Shown here: in pieces, positions 9,114 to 18,285 of the stretch | Numbering within the stretch: the stretch's first letter is position 1 | Layout of the letters: every line of letters begins with the position of its first letter | From: an uncultured Erysipelotrichales bacterium | Lineage (GTDB): Bacteria; Bacillota_I; Bacilli_A; Erysipelotrichales; Coprobacillaceae | DNA: 64,000 nt | Reading direction: 5' to 3' | Assembly (NCBI GenBank): GCA_910579135.1 | Contig: CAJTTM010000001.1 | Location: forward strand, 124,001-188,000 | Translations under genes and position numbers: made by a program | The notes under the pieces: model-generated | What the model saw: the letters and a program-made list of their open reading frames with translations, nothing else | What the model was told of the DNA's origin: nothing | Databases searched by the model: none

Positions 9114-9792
9114 CTTCTTTTAAATATTGTTTTAATAATTTGATAAGTGCTCTTTTTTCTATTCTTGATACATAGGATCTTGAAATATGCAGTTTTTGAG
9201 CAATTTCTTTTTGTGTTTTTTCTTCAACATTATATAAACCATATCTTTCAATAATAATTTCTTTTTCTCGTTTATTTAAAACATTCAAATGATTTTCTAA
9301 TGCTCTGATTCTATCTTTTGTTTGAATATCTTCAATAAAATCAATTTCATCTCCTGGTATAATATCTATTAATGTCATTTCTGAGCCATCTTTATCCTCT
9401 TTTAAGACTTCATTTAATGAAACATCAAGATTTCTTTTCTTATTATTCCTTAGATGCATCAATATTTCATTTTCAATACATTTAGCTACATATGTTCCTA
9501 ATTTTGCAGTTTTATCTGGCTTATAACTATCAATACCTTTAATTAATCCAATAGTTCCAATACTAATTAAATCTTCTTGTAAATCTTTGTTATTCTCATA
9601 TTTTTTTGCAATATGAGCTACTAATCTTAAATTACGTTCAATAAGAATATCACGTGCTTTTAAATCACCTTCAAAGTATTTTTCTAAGTATACTTTTTCC
9701 TCTTCTTGGCTTAAAGGTTGTTTATAAGCAGGGGTTTTAATAAAAGAAACAAAAAAAATCTGTTCAAAAATAGACAATAAAAACGAAAACAT
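9097..9792 (-). CDS. sigK: RNA polymerase sporulation sigma factor SigK (pro-form)
   Basis: A 231-residue sigma-70 family factor for late mother-cell sporulation genes. Key segments match SigK: NLRLVAHIAKKYEN, DLISIGTIGLIKGIDSY, CIENEILMHLR, and the C-terminal helix-turn-helix ISRSYVSRIEKRAL. The first ~27 residues are a hydrophobic pro-sequence before PAYKQPLS, as in Bacillus pro-SigK, which needs cleavage to become active. The ATG at 9792 is chosen because GAGGTG lies 7 bases upstream. The gene is unbroken, with no skin-type element. It is divergent from yqeH. Confidence 0.93.
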   Translation of the reverse strand: MFSFLLSIFEQIFFVSFIKTPAYKQPLSQEEEKVYLEKYFEGDLKARDILIERNLRLVAHIAKKYENNKDLQEDLISIGTIGLIKGIDSYKPDKTAKLGTYVAKCIENEILMHLRNNKKRNLDVSLNEVLKEDKDGSEMTLIDIIPGDEIDFIEDIQTKDRIRALENHLNVLNKREKEIIIERYGLYNVEEKTQKEIAQKLHISRSYVSRIEKRALIKLLKQYLKEETTMK

Positions 9793-9810
9793 ATATTCAC
9801 CTCTATAAAC

Positions 9811-9836
9811 TATACGTAAATCGACAAAATATATGC
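9811..9836 (-). promoter_or_regulatory. Possible SigE-type promoter of sigK
   Basis: On the minus strand GCATATA and CGTATAGTT are spaced by 13 bp, resembling the SigE pattern (ATATT-like -35, CATACANT-like -10). Bacillus sigK is SigE-dependent. The match is weak. Confidence 0.3.
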
Positions 9837-9887
9837 TTTTCAACTTGTAAAAAATAATGTACAATATCTAAAAAAGGAAGGTGCAAT

Positions 9888-10982
9888 ATGAATAAAGAAA
9901 TAAGATGTTATGGATGTGGAGCAATTATTCAAAATAATGATCAAAAGAAAATTGGCTATGTTCCCAAAAAAACAATAGATGATCAAATCTTATGTCAAAG
10001 ATGTTTTCAACTTAGACATTATCACCAATTAAATGAAACAAATTTAACAAAAGATGATTATTTAAAAATATTACAAACAATAGGAGATAAAGATTGTTTG
10101 ATAGTTTATATTGTTGATTTGTTTGATTTTCATGCTAGTCTTATACAAGGATTAATACGTCATATTGGAGGTAATGATATTTATGTTCTTGCAAATAAAA
10201 GAGATATAATACCTAAATCTGTCAATAATACGAAATTAGAACATTGGGTTCGTAGACAGTTTAAAAATGAGGCTATTCATCCTGTAGATGTCAAAATCAC
10301 AAGTGGTTTAAAGAAATTGAATTTTGATGAGATTTATGAAGATATAGAGAAATATAGAAAAAATAGAGATGTTTATGTTGTTGGAGTTACAAACGTAGGA
10401 AAATCAACATTTATTAATTCTTTACTTAAACATTATGCTGATGTTAATGATAGGTATTTAATTACTGTAAGTGAATTTCCAGGAACAACATTGGATTTAA
10501 TTTCTATTCCTTTAGATGAAGATACTTTCCTTTACGATAGTCCAGGAATCATTAATGATTATTCTATGACACATTATGTATCTTTAGAAGATTTACAATT
10601 TATACTTCCTAAAAGTGAAATAAGACCCATTAATTTTCAACTCCATGAAAAACAAAGTTTATATTTTTCAGGACTAGCTAGAATGGATTATATTGAGGGG
10701 CAATTTAATAGTATAACTTGTTATTGTTCTAAACATTTACAAATTCATCGTACAAAGATGGATAATGCAGATGGTTTATATAATCGTCATAAAACATTAA
10801 AATTAGAAATTAATGGTATTGAAACAATTGATGATATGAAAAAACATGAGTTTTTAATCAAAGAAAACTGTGATATTTATATTGCTGGTTTAGGATTTAT
10901 AAAATTAAATGGAAAAGGAGGAAAAATAAGAGTTTATGCTCCAAAAGGAGTTTTGGTTATTAAAAGAGAAGCTCTTATATAA
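9888..10982 (+). CDS. yqeH: Ribosome biogenesis GTPase YqeH
   Basis: A 364-residue circularly permuted GTPase needed for 30S subunit assembly. It starts with a zinc finger (CYGCG ... CQRCF). The G motifs then come in permuted order: ANKRD (G4) near residue 103, GVTNVGKST (G1) near 167, and DSPG (G3) near 218. A C-terminal RNA-binding region follows. The start follows AAGGAAGGTG. It heads the cluster yhbY, nadD-yqeK, rsfS, yqeM, the same order as Bacillus yqeH-yqeM but with aroE missing. Confidence 0.94.
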   Translation: MNKEIRCYGCGAIIQNNDQKKIGYVPKKTIDDQILCQRCFQLRHYHQLNETNLTKDDYLKILQTIGDKDCLIVYIVDLFDFHASLIQGLIRHIGGNDIYVLANKRDIIPKSVNNTKLEHWVRRQFKNEAIHPVDVKITSGLKKLNFDEIYEDIEKYRKNRDVYVVGVTNVGKSTFINSLLKHYADVNDRYLITVSEFPGTTLDLISIPLDEDTFLYDSPGIINDYSMTHYVSLEDLQFILPKSEIRPINFQLHEKQSLYFSGLARMDYIEGQFNSITCYCSKHLQIHRTKMDNADGLYNRHKTLKLEINGIETIDDMKKHEFLIKENCDIYIAGLGFIKLNGKGGKIRVYAPKGVLVIKREALI

Positions 10983-10987
10983 AAAAT

Positions 10988-11272
10988 ATGTTAACAGGTA
11001 AACAAAAGAAATATTTACGAAGTGAAGCACATCATTTAAATGCTATTTTTCAAATTGGTAAGGATGGTGTTCATAGTAAACAAATAGATGGAATCAATGA
11101 AGCTCTTGAATCTCAAGAATTAATTAAAGTGAAATTATTGGATACATGTCCTATCAATGTAAAAACGGCTGCTTTAGAGATAAGTGTGCAGGCAAAATGT
11201 GATGTTGTTCAAATAATAGGACATACAATAACTCTATATAAAAAAAGTAAAAAGGAATTATATAAATTATGA
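10988..11272 (+). CDS. yhbY: RNA-binding protein YhbY / YqeI (CRM domain)
   Basis: A 94-residue CRS1-YhbY domain protein associated with pre-50S ribosomes. The family signature LTGKQKKYLRSEAHHL opens the protein, and FQIGKDGVHSKQI is the GxxG-like RNA-binding loop. It starts 5 bp after yqeH and overlaps the nadD-yqeK fusion by 4 bp. Confidence 0.92.
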   Translation: MLTGKQKKYLRSEAHHLNAIFQIGKDGVHSKQIDGINEALESQELIKVKLLDTCPINVKTAALEISVQAKCDVVQIIGHTITLYKKSKKELYKL

Positions 11273-12366
11273 AAAAAGTAGGATTATTAGGAGGAAGTTT
11301 CGATCCTATTCATATAGGACATATGAGTATTGTTCAAGAAGCAATCAAACAATTTGATTTAGATGAATTTTATTTTATTCCTACTGGAATGAATCCATGG
11401 AAGGATTGTACTCATGCTAGCAATGAAGAACGTATTGATATGTTAAAGATTGCAATCAGTAAAATGAAAAGCAAAAAAAAGATAGGGATTGAAATGTATG
11501 AAATAAAACATTGTGAGGAAAAGAATTATACATATCAAACATTAAAACATCTTGTTAAGAAACATCCTAAAATTAAATATTATTATTTTATGGGATATGA
11601 TCAATTAGATAAATTTCATTTATGGAAAAAGCCTAAAAAATTGAGTCGTCTTGTTTCTTTAGTATGTTTTAAAAGAGGTGGATATGAATTTAATGAAGAT
11701 AATTTTAAAAAATATCATTTTCATAAATTAAAGCATCATGCTCTAAAAGCATCTAGCAGTGAGATTAGAGAAGGGAATTTATCTTTATTAGATAAAGATG
11801 TCTTAAAGTATATAAGTAAAAATGGATTATATTTAGAAACAATGATTAAAAATAGAATGAAAGAAAAACGATATCAGCATAGTTTAAGTGTTGCTTCTCT
11901 AGCAAAGGAAATTGCTGATGAAAATGGATTAGATGGACAAAAAGCGTATATTGCGGGAATATTACATGATGTTGCAAAAGAAATGAAACATGAGGATGCA
12001 TTAAGATTGATGAAAAGAAATTATCCTCAGTTTGTTAATAAACCTGAACCTATATGGCATCAATGGCTATCAGCTTATGTAAGTCATTATGAATTTTTAG
12101 TTGAAGATGAAGGAATATTAAAAGCGATTGAAGATCATACTACTGCAAGTCCTTCCATCAGCAAGCTTGGGATGTGTTTGTATGTAGCAGATAAATTGGA
12201 TCCCTTAAGAGGATATGATTCTTCTAAAGATATTGAACTATGTAAGAAAAATATCGTTGAGGGGTTTAAACAATCTTTAATTTCTTTTTATCAATTTTCT
12301 AAAAGTAAAAATAGAGAAATTGATCCATGTTTTTTTGATGTATATAATCATTTTGTGAAAGGATGA
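11269..12366 (+). CDS. nadD: Fused NadD (NaMN adenylyltransferase) - YqeK (HD-domain phosphohydrolase)
   Basis: One 365-residue protein carrying two enzymes that are usually separate. Residues 1-190 are NadD: GGSFDPIHIGH is the nucleotidyltransferase HxGH-type site and SSSEIREG the C-terminal motif. It makes deamido-NAD in NAD synthesis. Residues ~195-365 are YqeK: an HD domain with YQHSLSVASLA and GILHDVAKEM, a family that hydrolyses Ap4A. Both halves keep their key residues. There is no stop or start signal between them. Both ends overlap or abut neighbours (yhbY, rsfS), so the fusion is embedded in a normal operon. Confidence 0.92.
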   Translation: MKKVGLLGGSFDPIHIGHMSIVQEAIKQFDLDEFYFIPTGMNPWKDCTHASNEERIDMLKIAISKMKSKKKIGIEMYEIKHCEEKNYTYQTLKHLVKKHPKIKYYYFMGYDQLDKFHLWKKPKKLSRLVSLVCFKRGGYEFNEDNFKKYHFHKLKHHALKASSSEIREGNLSLLDKDVLKYISKNGLYLETMIKNRMKEKRYQHSLSVASLAKEIADENGLDGQKAYIAGILHDVAKEMKHEDALRLMKRNYPQFVNKPEPIWHQWLSAYVSHYEFLVEDEGILKAIEDHTTASPSISKLGMCLYVADKLDPLRGYDSSKDIELCKKNIVEGFKQSLISFYQFSKSKNREIDPCFFDVYNHFVKG

Positions 12367-12371
12367 GAAAA

Positions 12372-12716
12372 ATGGAAAAATTAGAATGTATAGTTAAAGC
12401 TATTGATGATAAATTAGGAAGTGATATTGTTGCTATTGATATGCAGATGGCATCACCAATGTTTGATACATTTGTATTATGTTCAGCAAGCAATGAAAGA
12501 TTAATGCAAGCCATTAAAGAAAGTGTTGTTGATGAATGCCAAAAACATGGATATGATATTAAACATGTTGAAGGTGGAAAAACTTCAAAATGGATCTTAA
12601 TAGATGCTGGAGATATTGTTTGTCATATTTTTGATAAGAACGAAAGACAAAATTATAATTTAGAAAAATTATGGGGAGATATGCCTCAATTAGATGTAAG
12701 TGAGTATTTATCATGA
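12372..12716 (+). CDS. rsfS: Ribosomal silencing factor RsfS (YqeL)
   Basis: A 114-residue RsfS protein, which binds ribosomal protein L14 and blocks subunit joining when nutrients fall. Conserved segments seen are DTFVLCSASNERLMQAI, EGGKTSKWILIDAGDIVCHIF and the C-terminal YNLEKLWGD. I use the ATG at 12372, since the ATG at 12363 lies directly on the AAAGG ribosome site. It follows nadD-yqeK and overlaps yqeM by 4 bp. Confidence 0.93.
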   Translation: MEKLECIVKAIDDKLGSDIVAIDMQMASPMFDTFVLCSASNERLMQAIKESVVDECQKHGYDIKHVEGGKTSKWILIDAGDIVCHIFDKNERQNYNLEKLWGDMPQLDVSEYLS

Positions 12717-13429
12717 GTTATGAAGATTTTGCCTACTATTATGATAGTTTAATGGATCCTTCTTTTTATGATGATTATGAAAAATTTATAGGTGAACATT
12801 GTTTTTCTTTTTCTAATGTATTAGAACTAGGTTGTGGAACTGGTGAAATTGCGATTAGATTGTCTAAAAAGAATAAAGAAGTTTATGCAACTGATTTATC
12901 TGATGATATGTTAGAGGTTGCTAGAATTAAAGCTATGAATGAGAATGTTAATTTAATGTTAAAAAGGGTAGATATGAGTGATTTTTCTACTAATGTTGGA
13001 GTTGATCTTATTTTATGCTTATGTGATTCTATTAATTATCTTTTAGATATTGATGACGTTTTTAAAACATTTTTTAATGTATATAAATCTTTAAATGATA
13101 ATGGATGTTTTATATTTGATATTGATAGTTTATATAAAACTGATGTTATTTTAAAAGATTATTTAGAAGAAGAAAGTGATGATGAATTTTCTTTTTTTTG
13201 GAAGGTTGATTTAATTAAATCTGGATATGTTCATCATTTGGTAGAAATTGAGGATAAAGAAAATAATGAACATGTAGAAGAAAATCATTATCAACGTACT
13301 TATGATCATCAGATTTATATAGAATTATTAAAAAGAGCTGGTTTTGATCATATTGAATTATATAGTGATTTTGAAGATTTTCATGAGCAATGCGAACGTA
13401 TTATTTTTGTATGTTATAAAGGAGAATAA
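12713..13429 (+). CDS. yqeM: Class I SAM-dependent methyltransferase (YqeM-like)
   Basis: A 238-residue Rossmann-fold methyltransferase. Motif I is VLELGCGTGEIAIRLS, followed by an acidic motif ATDLSDDMLEVAR and the later LILCLCDSINYL. By position it matches Bacillus yqeM, next to rsfS. The target molecule is unknown for this family. The gene overlaps rsfS by 4 bp (ATGA). The next gene's ribosome site lies in its last codons. Confidence 0.85.
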   Translation: MSYEDFAYYYDSLMDPSFYDDYEKFIGEHCFSFSNVLELGCGTGEIAIRLSKKNKEVYATDLSDDMLEVARIKAMNENVNLMLKRVDMSDFSTNVGVDLILCLCDSINYLLDIDDVFKTFFNVYKSLNDNGCFIFDIDSLYKTDVILKDYLEEESDDEFSFFWKVDLIKSGYVHHLVEIEDKENNEHVEENHYQRTYDHQIYIELLKRAGFDHIELYSDFEDFHEQCERIIFVCYKGE

Positions 13430-13433
13430 AAAA

Positions 13434-14123
13434 ATGATTGGTATTATAGGAGCAATGGAAGAAGAAGTTAATGCAATTAAAGCATTAATGGATTTAAAAA
13501 AAATTGATATTATTCAGGGTTATCAATATATGAGTGGTTCTATAGAAAACAAGGATGTTGTTTTATTGCAAGGCGGTATTGGTAAAGTCAATGCTACAAT
13601 TTCTACAACTTTATTATTTACTCATTTTGATATTGATGTTGTTATTAATGTTGGTTCTGCTGGAGGTTTAATGGAAGATCAAGAAGTTGGAGATGTTGTG
13701 ATTTCTAAGCAAGTTGTCCATCATGATGTTGATTTAACTAGTTTTAATAGAGATATTGGTGAATTACCTGATTTACCTCGTTATTTTGAAGCAGACAAAG
13801 ATTTATTAGAGAAGGTTATGAATGTTTTAAACCAAAATCATATCCAATGTCATGTTGGATTAATTGCTTCAGGTGATCAATTTATTTGTCGAGAAGATCA
13901 AGTTCAAATAATCAAAAAACATTTTCCTCAAGCAATGTGTAGTGAAATGGAAGCTGCTTCTATAGCTCAAGTTTGTTATGTTTTTTCAAAGAAATTTATT
14001 ATTACACGTTCTTTAAGTGATGTTTTTTGTAAAGGGAATAGCTCTATACAGTTTGATGAATATTTAAAGAAAGCTAGTCAATCATCAGCTAAAATGTGTT
14101 TAGAGCTTATTAAACTGTTATGA
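13434..14123 (+). CDS. mtnN: 5'-methylthioadenosine/S-adenosylhomocysteine nucleosidase
   Basis: A 229-residue nucleosidase that cleaves MTA and SAH, recycling by-products of polyamine synthesis and methylation. Diagnostic segments are MIGIIGAMEEEVNAI at the start, NVGSAGG, SEMEAASIAQVC (substrate-binding Met-Glu) and SLSDVF with the catalytic Asp. The ATG at 13434 is preceded by AAAGGAGA; the ribosome site lies within the end of yqeM. It sits behind a methyltransferase, a sensible partner for SAH removal, and overlaps the U32 gene by 4 bp. Confidence 0.94.
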   Translation: MIGIIGAMEEEVNAIKALMDLKKIDIIQGYQYMSGSIENKDVVLLQGGIGKVNATISTTLLFTHFDIDVVINVGSAGGLMEDQEVGDVVISKQVVHHDVDLTSFNRDIGELPDLPRYFEADKDLLEKVMNVLNQNHIQCHVGLIASGDQFICREDQVQIIKKHFPQAMCSEMEAASIAQVCYVFSKKFIITRSLSDVFCKGNSSIQFDEYLKKASQSSAKMCLELIKLL

Positions 14124-16444
14124 TAAGAGAAGTTGAGTTATTAGCACCTGCTGGAGATATAGAATCATTGATTGCTGGTGTTCAAAATGGAGCTGACGCT
14201 ATTTATTTAGGTGGGAGTTTATTTAGTGCTAGAGCTTATGCTAAGAATTTTGATAATGAACAATTATTAGAAGCTGTAAAGTATGCTCATTTGAGAAATG
14301 TTAAAATTTATGTTACTGTTAATACTTTATACAAAGATGAAGAATATGAAGATTTAATTAATTATATAGATTATTTATATGATATACAAGTAGATGCTTT
14401 GATCATTCAAGATATTGGTTTGTTTTATCTTGTTAAAAATAGATATAAAGATTTTGCAATACATATGAGCACTCAAGCGAGTGTAATGAACAAGCAAGCA
14501 GCAAAGTATTTTGAAAAACAAGGTGCTGATAGAGTCGTTTTAGCAAGAGAAAATACTTTATCAGAAATTAAAGAGATAGCAAGTTATACTCAAATCGAAC
14601 TAGAAGTTTTTGTTCATGGAGCTTTGTGCGTAAGTTATTCTGGCCAATGTTTAATGAGTAGTATGATAGGTAAACGTAGTGGAAATAGGGGAGCATGTGC
14701 TCAACCGTGTCGTTTAAATTATTCATTAGAGGAAGATGGGAAAATATTATCTCATTGTGTTCCTTATTTATTATCGCCAAAGGACTTAATGACAATAGAT
14801 CATATTGGAGAATTGATTGAAGTAGGTGTGACTTCATTTAAAATTGAAGGTCGTATGAAAAGACCTGAATATGTTGGAGCTGTTGTAAAAGCCTATCGAA
14901 AAGCAATTGATCTGTATTTTGAAAATAAAAAAGAAAATTTAGAAATAGAAAAGAACGATATGAAACAGATGTTTAATCGTAATTATACTTCTGGTTATCT
15001 TTTTAATGATACAAAATTATTAGATGGTGATTATCCTGGAAATAAAGGAATTATTATTGGAAAGGTCCTTAGATACAATAAAAAATTAAAAAGAGCTACT
15101 ATTAAACTAGATGATATATTATCTCAAGGTGATAGTGTTGTTTTTGAGAATATTGATAAAGGAAGACCTGTTAATAAAATTTATTTAGATAATCGATTGG
15201 TTTCAAGTGCTAAAAAGAATGATGTTATTGAGATAGAATTTGACTATCCTGTTTATAAAGGAATAGTAAGAAAAACAGTGGATAAGCATGTTATTGATAA
15301 GATTCAATTCACTTACCAAAAGGAATATACAAAGAATGATATCAATATTTCTTTTTATGGAAAGCTGAATAACTATCCAAAAATAGTTGTTGAATTTCAA
15401 GATATTCATATTGAAAAAATAGGGAATGAAAAATGTATAAAAGCTCAAAATCATCCACTAAGTCATGAAAGATTACAACAACAATTATCTAAGTTAGGTA
15501 ATACACCTTTTCAAATGGGAAAATGTTATATTGATATTGATGAAATTGTTATGCCAATTCGTTCTATTAATCAATTAAGAAGAGAAGCTATAGATGAATT
15601 AAGTGATAAACTTATGAATAAAACAATTCATAATGGTATAAAAAATGATGTTTTATTGTATCGTCACATTTCTTTAATCAATCAAAGAGGTATAGATGTA
15701 TTTGTATCTAATATAGAACAACTTAAATTAGCAGTTTTATATCCTGTTAGGTATATTTATTATCCTTATCAAAAAGACTGCTTAAAAGCTATGGAAATAT
15801 GTAAAAATAGTAATATTGAGATGATACTTTTTATACCAAGAATAGTAAAATCTAATGAAATCGAAGAAATCAAAAAACATCAAATATATCAAAAAATAGA
15901 AAAAGTCATTGTCAATGATATTGGTTCATTTTATGCTATGAAAGATAAAGAAAGAATTATTGGAACAGGATTAAATTGTTATAATTCTTATTCTCTTACA
16001 TATTTTAATGACTATCAAACAATTTTATCATTAGAAATGTCAACTCAACAAATTAATCAATTATCATCTCACAATCACATTGTGCAAGTCTATGGTAAAA
16101 TAGAAAATATGGTTAGTGAATATTGTCCTATAAGTCAATATTACTTTCATAAACAAATCAAACATTGTCATAAATGTAAAGAACATCATTATACATTAAT
16201 AGATCGTAAAAAAGAGAAATTTGATTTAATGATGGATGAAAAATGTAGAATGCATCTTTTAAATAATAAAACATTATATTTTATTAAACTTCATCAACTT
16301 AAAAATAACATATTTATGTTACATTTTACAAACGAAGATATAAATTTAACTAAAAATATACTTGATGATTATTTTAACTCTATATTCTCAACATCAACTA
16401 GCAATTTTAGACAAAATATCGATTTTTCTACTTTATATTTTTAA
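14120..16444 (+). CDS. U32 family peptidase / RlhA-like protein (long form)
   Basis: A 774-residue protein of the U32 family. The family signature is present as EVFVHGALCVSYSGQCLMSS near residue 175, and an N-terminal barrel opens with ELLAPAGD. Related proteins (RlhA, TrhP) hydroxylate RNA bases together with iron-sulfur proteins, although the family was first called a collagenase. The second half is a DUF3656-like region and a repeated barrel, with late Cys pairs in HCHKCKEHH. Function here is inferred only at family level. Confidence 0.85.
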   Translation: MIREVELLAPAGDIESLIAGVQNGADAIYLGGSLFSARAYAKNFDNEQLLEAVKYAHLRNVKIYVTVNTLYKDEEYEDLINYIDYLYDIQVDALIIQDIGLFYLVKNRYKDFAIHMSTQASVMNKQAAKYFEKQGADRVVLARENTLSEIKEIASYTQIELEVFVHGALCVSYSGQCLMSSMIGKRSGNRGACAQPCRLNYSLEEDGKILSHCVPYLLSPKDLMTIDHIGELIEVGVTSFKIEGRMKRPEYVGAVVKAYRKAIDLYFENKKENLEIEKNDMKQMFNRNYTSGYLFNDTKLLDGDYPGNKGIIIGKVLRYNKKLKRATIKLDDILSQGDSVVFENIDKGRPVNKIYLDNRLVSSAKKNDVIEIEFDYPVYKGIVRKTVDKHVIDKIQFTYQKEYTKNDINISFYGKLNNYPKIVVEFQDIHIEKIGNEKCIKAQNHPLSHERLQQQLSKLGNTPFQMGKCYIDIDEIVMPIRSINQLRREAIDELSDKLMNKTIHNGIKNDVLLYRHISLINQRGIDVFVSNIEQLKLAVLYPVRYIYYPYQKDCLKAMEICKNSNIEMILFIPRIVKSNEIEEIKKHQIYQKIEKVIVNDIGSFYAMKDKERIIGTGLNCYNSYSLTYFNDYQTILSLEMSTQQINQLSSHNHIVQVYGKIENMVSEYCPISQYYFHKQIKHCHKCKEHHYTLIDRKKEKFDLMMDEKCRMHLLNNKTLYFIKLHQLKNNIFMLHFTNEDINLTKNILDDYFNSIFSTSTSNFRQNIDFSTLYF

Positions 16445-16495
16445 AAAATATAAATATTATGACATTTTATAAATGAATTTTTATATAATTCTAAA

Positions 16496-16524
16496 TTGAT
16501 TTCATTGAATGAAGGTGCTATAAT
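16496..16524 (+). promoter_or_regulatory. SigA-type promoter of the XRE gene
   Basis: TTGATT, 17-bp spacer, TATAAT, about 20 bp upstream of the ATG at 16546. Confidence 0.7.
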
Positions 16525-16545
16525 GCATATATGGAGGAAAAAACA

Positions 16546-16878
16546 ATGGCAATTGATATGGATTTAGCTAAGAGATTAAAAGTATATAGAAATTTTAAAC
16601 ATCTTACTCAAAAAGATGTAGCAACTCATTTACATGTACCTCATTCAGCTATCTCAGATATTGAGAATGGAAAACGAGATATTACTGTAGGGGAACTCAA
16701 AATTTTATCTCATATTTATGGAAGAAGTGTTGATGAAATTATGAGTGGTAAGAAATATGATTATTATAATATTGCAAATATTGCTAGGTTATTGTCAGAA
16801 TTACCAGATGAAGATTTAAAAGAGGTAATGTTCATTATTGAATACAAAAGAAAAAGACTTGAAGAAAAGAAAAAGTAA
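16546..16878 (+). CDS. XRE-family helix-turn-helix transcriptional regulator
   Basis: A 110-residue cytoplasmic DNA-binding protein. Residues ~10-65 are a Cro/C1-type helix-turn-helix (LTQKDVATHLHVPHSAISDI then ENGKRDITVGELK). The C-terminal ~40 residues are charged and helical, probably for dimer contact. The ATG at 16546 has GGAGG 8 bases upstream. It is a single-gene unit with its own promoter, converging on the phosphoesterase gene. Its targets are unknown; no operator was identified. Confidence 0.85.
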   Translation: MAIDMDLAKRLKVYRNFKHLTQKDVATHLHVPHSAISDIENGKRDITVGELKILSHIYGRSVDEIMSGKKYDYYNIANIARLLSELPDEDLKEVMFIIEYKRKRLEEKKK

Positions 16879-16906
16879 TCTTATAGCTTGATCTTCTTCA
16901 AGTTTT

Positions 16907-17434
16907 TTATTTTACTATATTTTTAAACTCTTCTAACAACTCTAATCCCTCTTCAATGATATAGTCACACTTTTCAAATGTTTCATGATGATAAAAATGC
17001 ACGTCTATATCACCTTGAATATCTATAACTGCAAAACTTCCAAAACCATAACTTCCTCTATTGATCATTGTACTCCCTGGATTTATAAAATGGATCCCTT
17101 CATATATTTGATGGGTTGGTACATGGGTATGACCATGTAAACAAATTTGAATTTGTTTTTCTTTACATAATGAAATTAATTTTTGATATCCTTGATAAAC
17201 CCCAAACTTATGACCATGTGTTATTAAAATATTGTCTTTTATGATAGATATAGGAAAATCATCATCATCATGATTGCCTTTTACACATAAATAGTCTTTC
17301 AATATAGGATCATTTTTTAATAAAGATGAATCACCACAATGAATCATAAGATCAACCTTATTTTTATAATAAATAGTAATTTTTTTTAAAATCTCATTAT
17401 ATAAATGAGAATCACTAACAACTAATATCTTCAT
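16907..17434 (-). CDS. Metallophosphoesterase (YfcE/MJ0936 family)
   Basis: A 175-residue calcineurin-like phosphoesterase. All metal-ligand motifs are present in order: DSH near residue 8, HCGDSS, KGNHDD, THGHKFG and HGHTHVP. Proteins of this family act on phosphodiesters in vitro. Bacillus YsnB is a close relative by length and motif set. The ATG at 17434 follows AAGGAAG at 8 bases; the GTG three codons earlier overlaps that site. It is monocistronic and convergent with the XRE gene. Confidence 0.88.
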   Translation of the reverse strand: MKILVVSDSHLYNEILKKITIYYKNKVDLMIHCGDSSLLKNDPILKDYLCVKGNHDDDDFPISIIKDNILITHGHKFGVYQGYQKLISLCKEKQIQICLHGHTHVPTHQIYEGIHFINPGSTMINRGSYGFGSFAVIDIQGDIDVHFYHHETFEKCDYIIEEGLELLEEFKNIVK

Positions 17435-17545
17435 TTTTCTCACTTCCTTAATATAATCTTAGCACTTTTTGAATAAATTCAAAATATGAAAATGAAAAAC
17501 TTGCCATTTTATCATAGGTTTTTCTATTTTAGAAAAATTTTTTTC

Positions 17546-17559
17546 TGTAACTGTTTACA
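17546..17559 (+). promoter_or_regulatory. cre-like palindrome (putative CcpA site)
   Basis: TGTAACTGTTTACA fits the catabolite-response consensus TGWNANCGNTNWCA except for T instead of C at the centre. It overlaps the -35 of the IIB promoter, a position at which CcpA would repress. Confidence 0.5.
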
Positions 17560-17582
17560 TTTTGTTATAAAATTGATAAAAT
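17554..17582 (+). promoter_or_regulatory. SigA-type promoter of the tandem IIB genes
   Basis: TTTACA, 17-bp spacer, TAAAAT, about 40 bp upstream of the first IIB start codon. Confidence 0.6.
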
Positions 17583-17620
17583 ATATATAGTTAAAAAAAG
17601 AAGAAAGGGAGTAAGAAAAT

Positions 17621-17938
17621 ATGAAAACAATTTTATTAGTTTGTTCAGCTGGTATGTCTACTAGCTTATTAGTAACAAAAATGGAGGCAGCTGCAAAAGA
17701 AAAAGGTGACGAAGTAAAAATCTTTGCTTTACCATTCTCTGATGCACCTAGAGTTTTAGAAGAAGTTGATTGTATTTTACTTGGACCTCAAGTTAGATTC
17801 CAAAAATCAGCAATCGAAAAAATGGCTTCTGAAAGAAAAGCTGGTCCAATTCCTGTAGATGTAATTGATATGAGAGATTACGGTACAATGAATGGAAAAA
17901 GCGTTTACGAAAGTGCTTTAAAATTATTAGCTAAATAA
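17621..17938 (+). CDS. PTS lactose/cellobiose-type EIIB component, copy 1
   Basis: A 105-residue stand-alone IIB protein of the Lac/Chb phosphotransferase family. The phospho-accepting Cys is in LLVCSAGMSTSLL (Cys8). It would pass phosphate from a IIA protein to sugar entering through a IIC channel. It lacks any fused IIA or IIC, and neither lies nearby. It is followed 25 bp later by a clear paralogue, sharing long identical stretches such as VDCILLGPQVRFQK. A strong ribosome site, promoter and cre-like site lie upstream. Confidence 0.9.
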   Translation: MKTILLVCSAGMSTSLLVTKMEAAAKEKGDEVKIFALPFSDAPRVLEEVDCILLGPQVRFQKSAIEKMASERKAGPIPVDVIDMRDYGTMNGKSVYESALKLLAK

Positions 17939-17963
17939 TTATTTAAAGAAAGTAGGTAAAAAT

Positions 17964-18278
17964 ATGAAAACAATTATGTTAGTATGTGCAGCTGGAATGT
18001 CTACTAGTTTATTAGTAACAAAAATGAAAGCTGCTGCCGATGAAGCTGGAGATGAAGTAAACATTTTTGCTTTACCAGTATCAGAAGGTGTTAATAGATT
18101 AGCAGAAGTTGACTGTATTTTACTTGGCCCTCAAGTAAGATTCCAAAAGAAACAAGTCGAAAAAGCTTTAGCAGATGCAGGACTAGATAAACCTGTTGAT
18201 GTAATCGACATGAAAGATTATGGAATGATGAATGGTAAGAGCGTTTATGCTTTTGCTAAAAAATTAATGGGTGAATAA
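17964..18278 (+). CDS. PTS lactose/cellobiose-type EIIB component, copy 2
   Basis: A 104-residue paralogue of the preceding IIB protein, with active Cys8 in MLVCAAGMSTSLL and a matching C-terminus (DYGMMNGKSVYAF). The two differ mainly in the middle (residues ~40-50 and 65-80), the surface that contacts IIA or IIC. The pair therefore looks like a tandem duplication with some specialisation. A terminator follows, so the transcript holds only these two genes. Confidence 0.9.
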   Translation: MKTIMLVCAAGMSTSLLVTKMKAAADEAGDEVNIFALPVSEGVNRLAEVDCILLGPQVRFQKKQVEKALADAGLDKPVDVIDMKDYGMMNGKSVYAFAKKLMGE

Positions 18279-18285
18279 GATAACG

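Noticed and set aside
9097..9792. sigK interruption by a skin-like element
   Set aside because: The frame is continuous from pro-sequence to the C-terminal helix-turn-helix.
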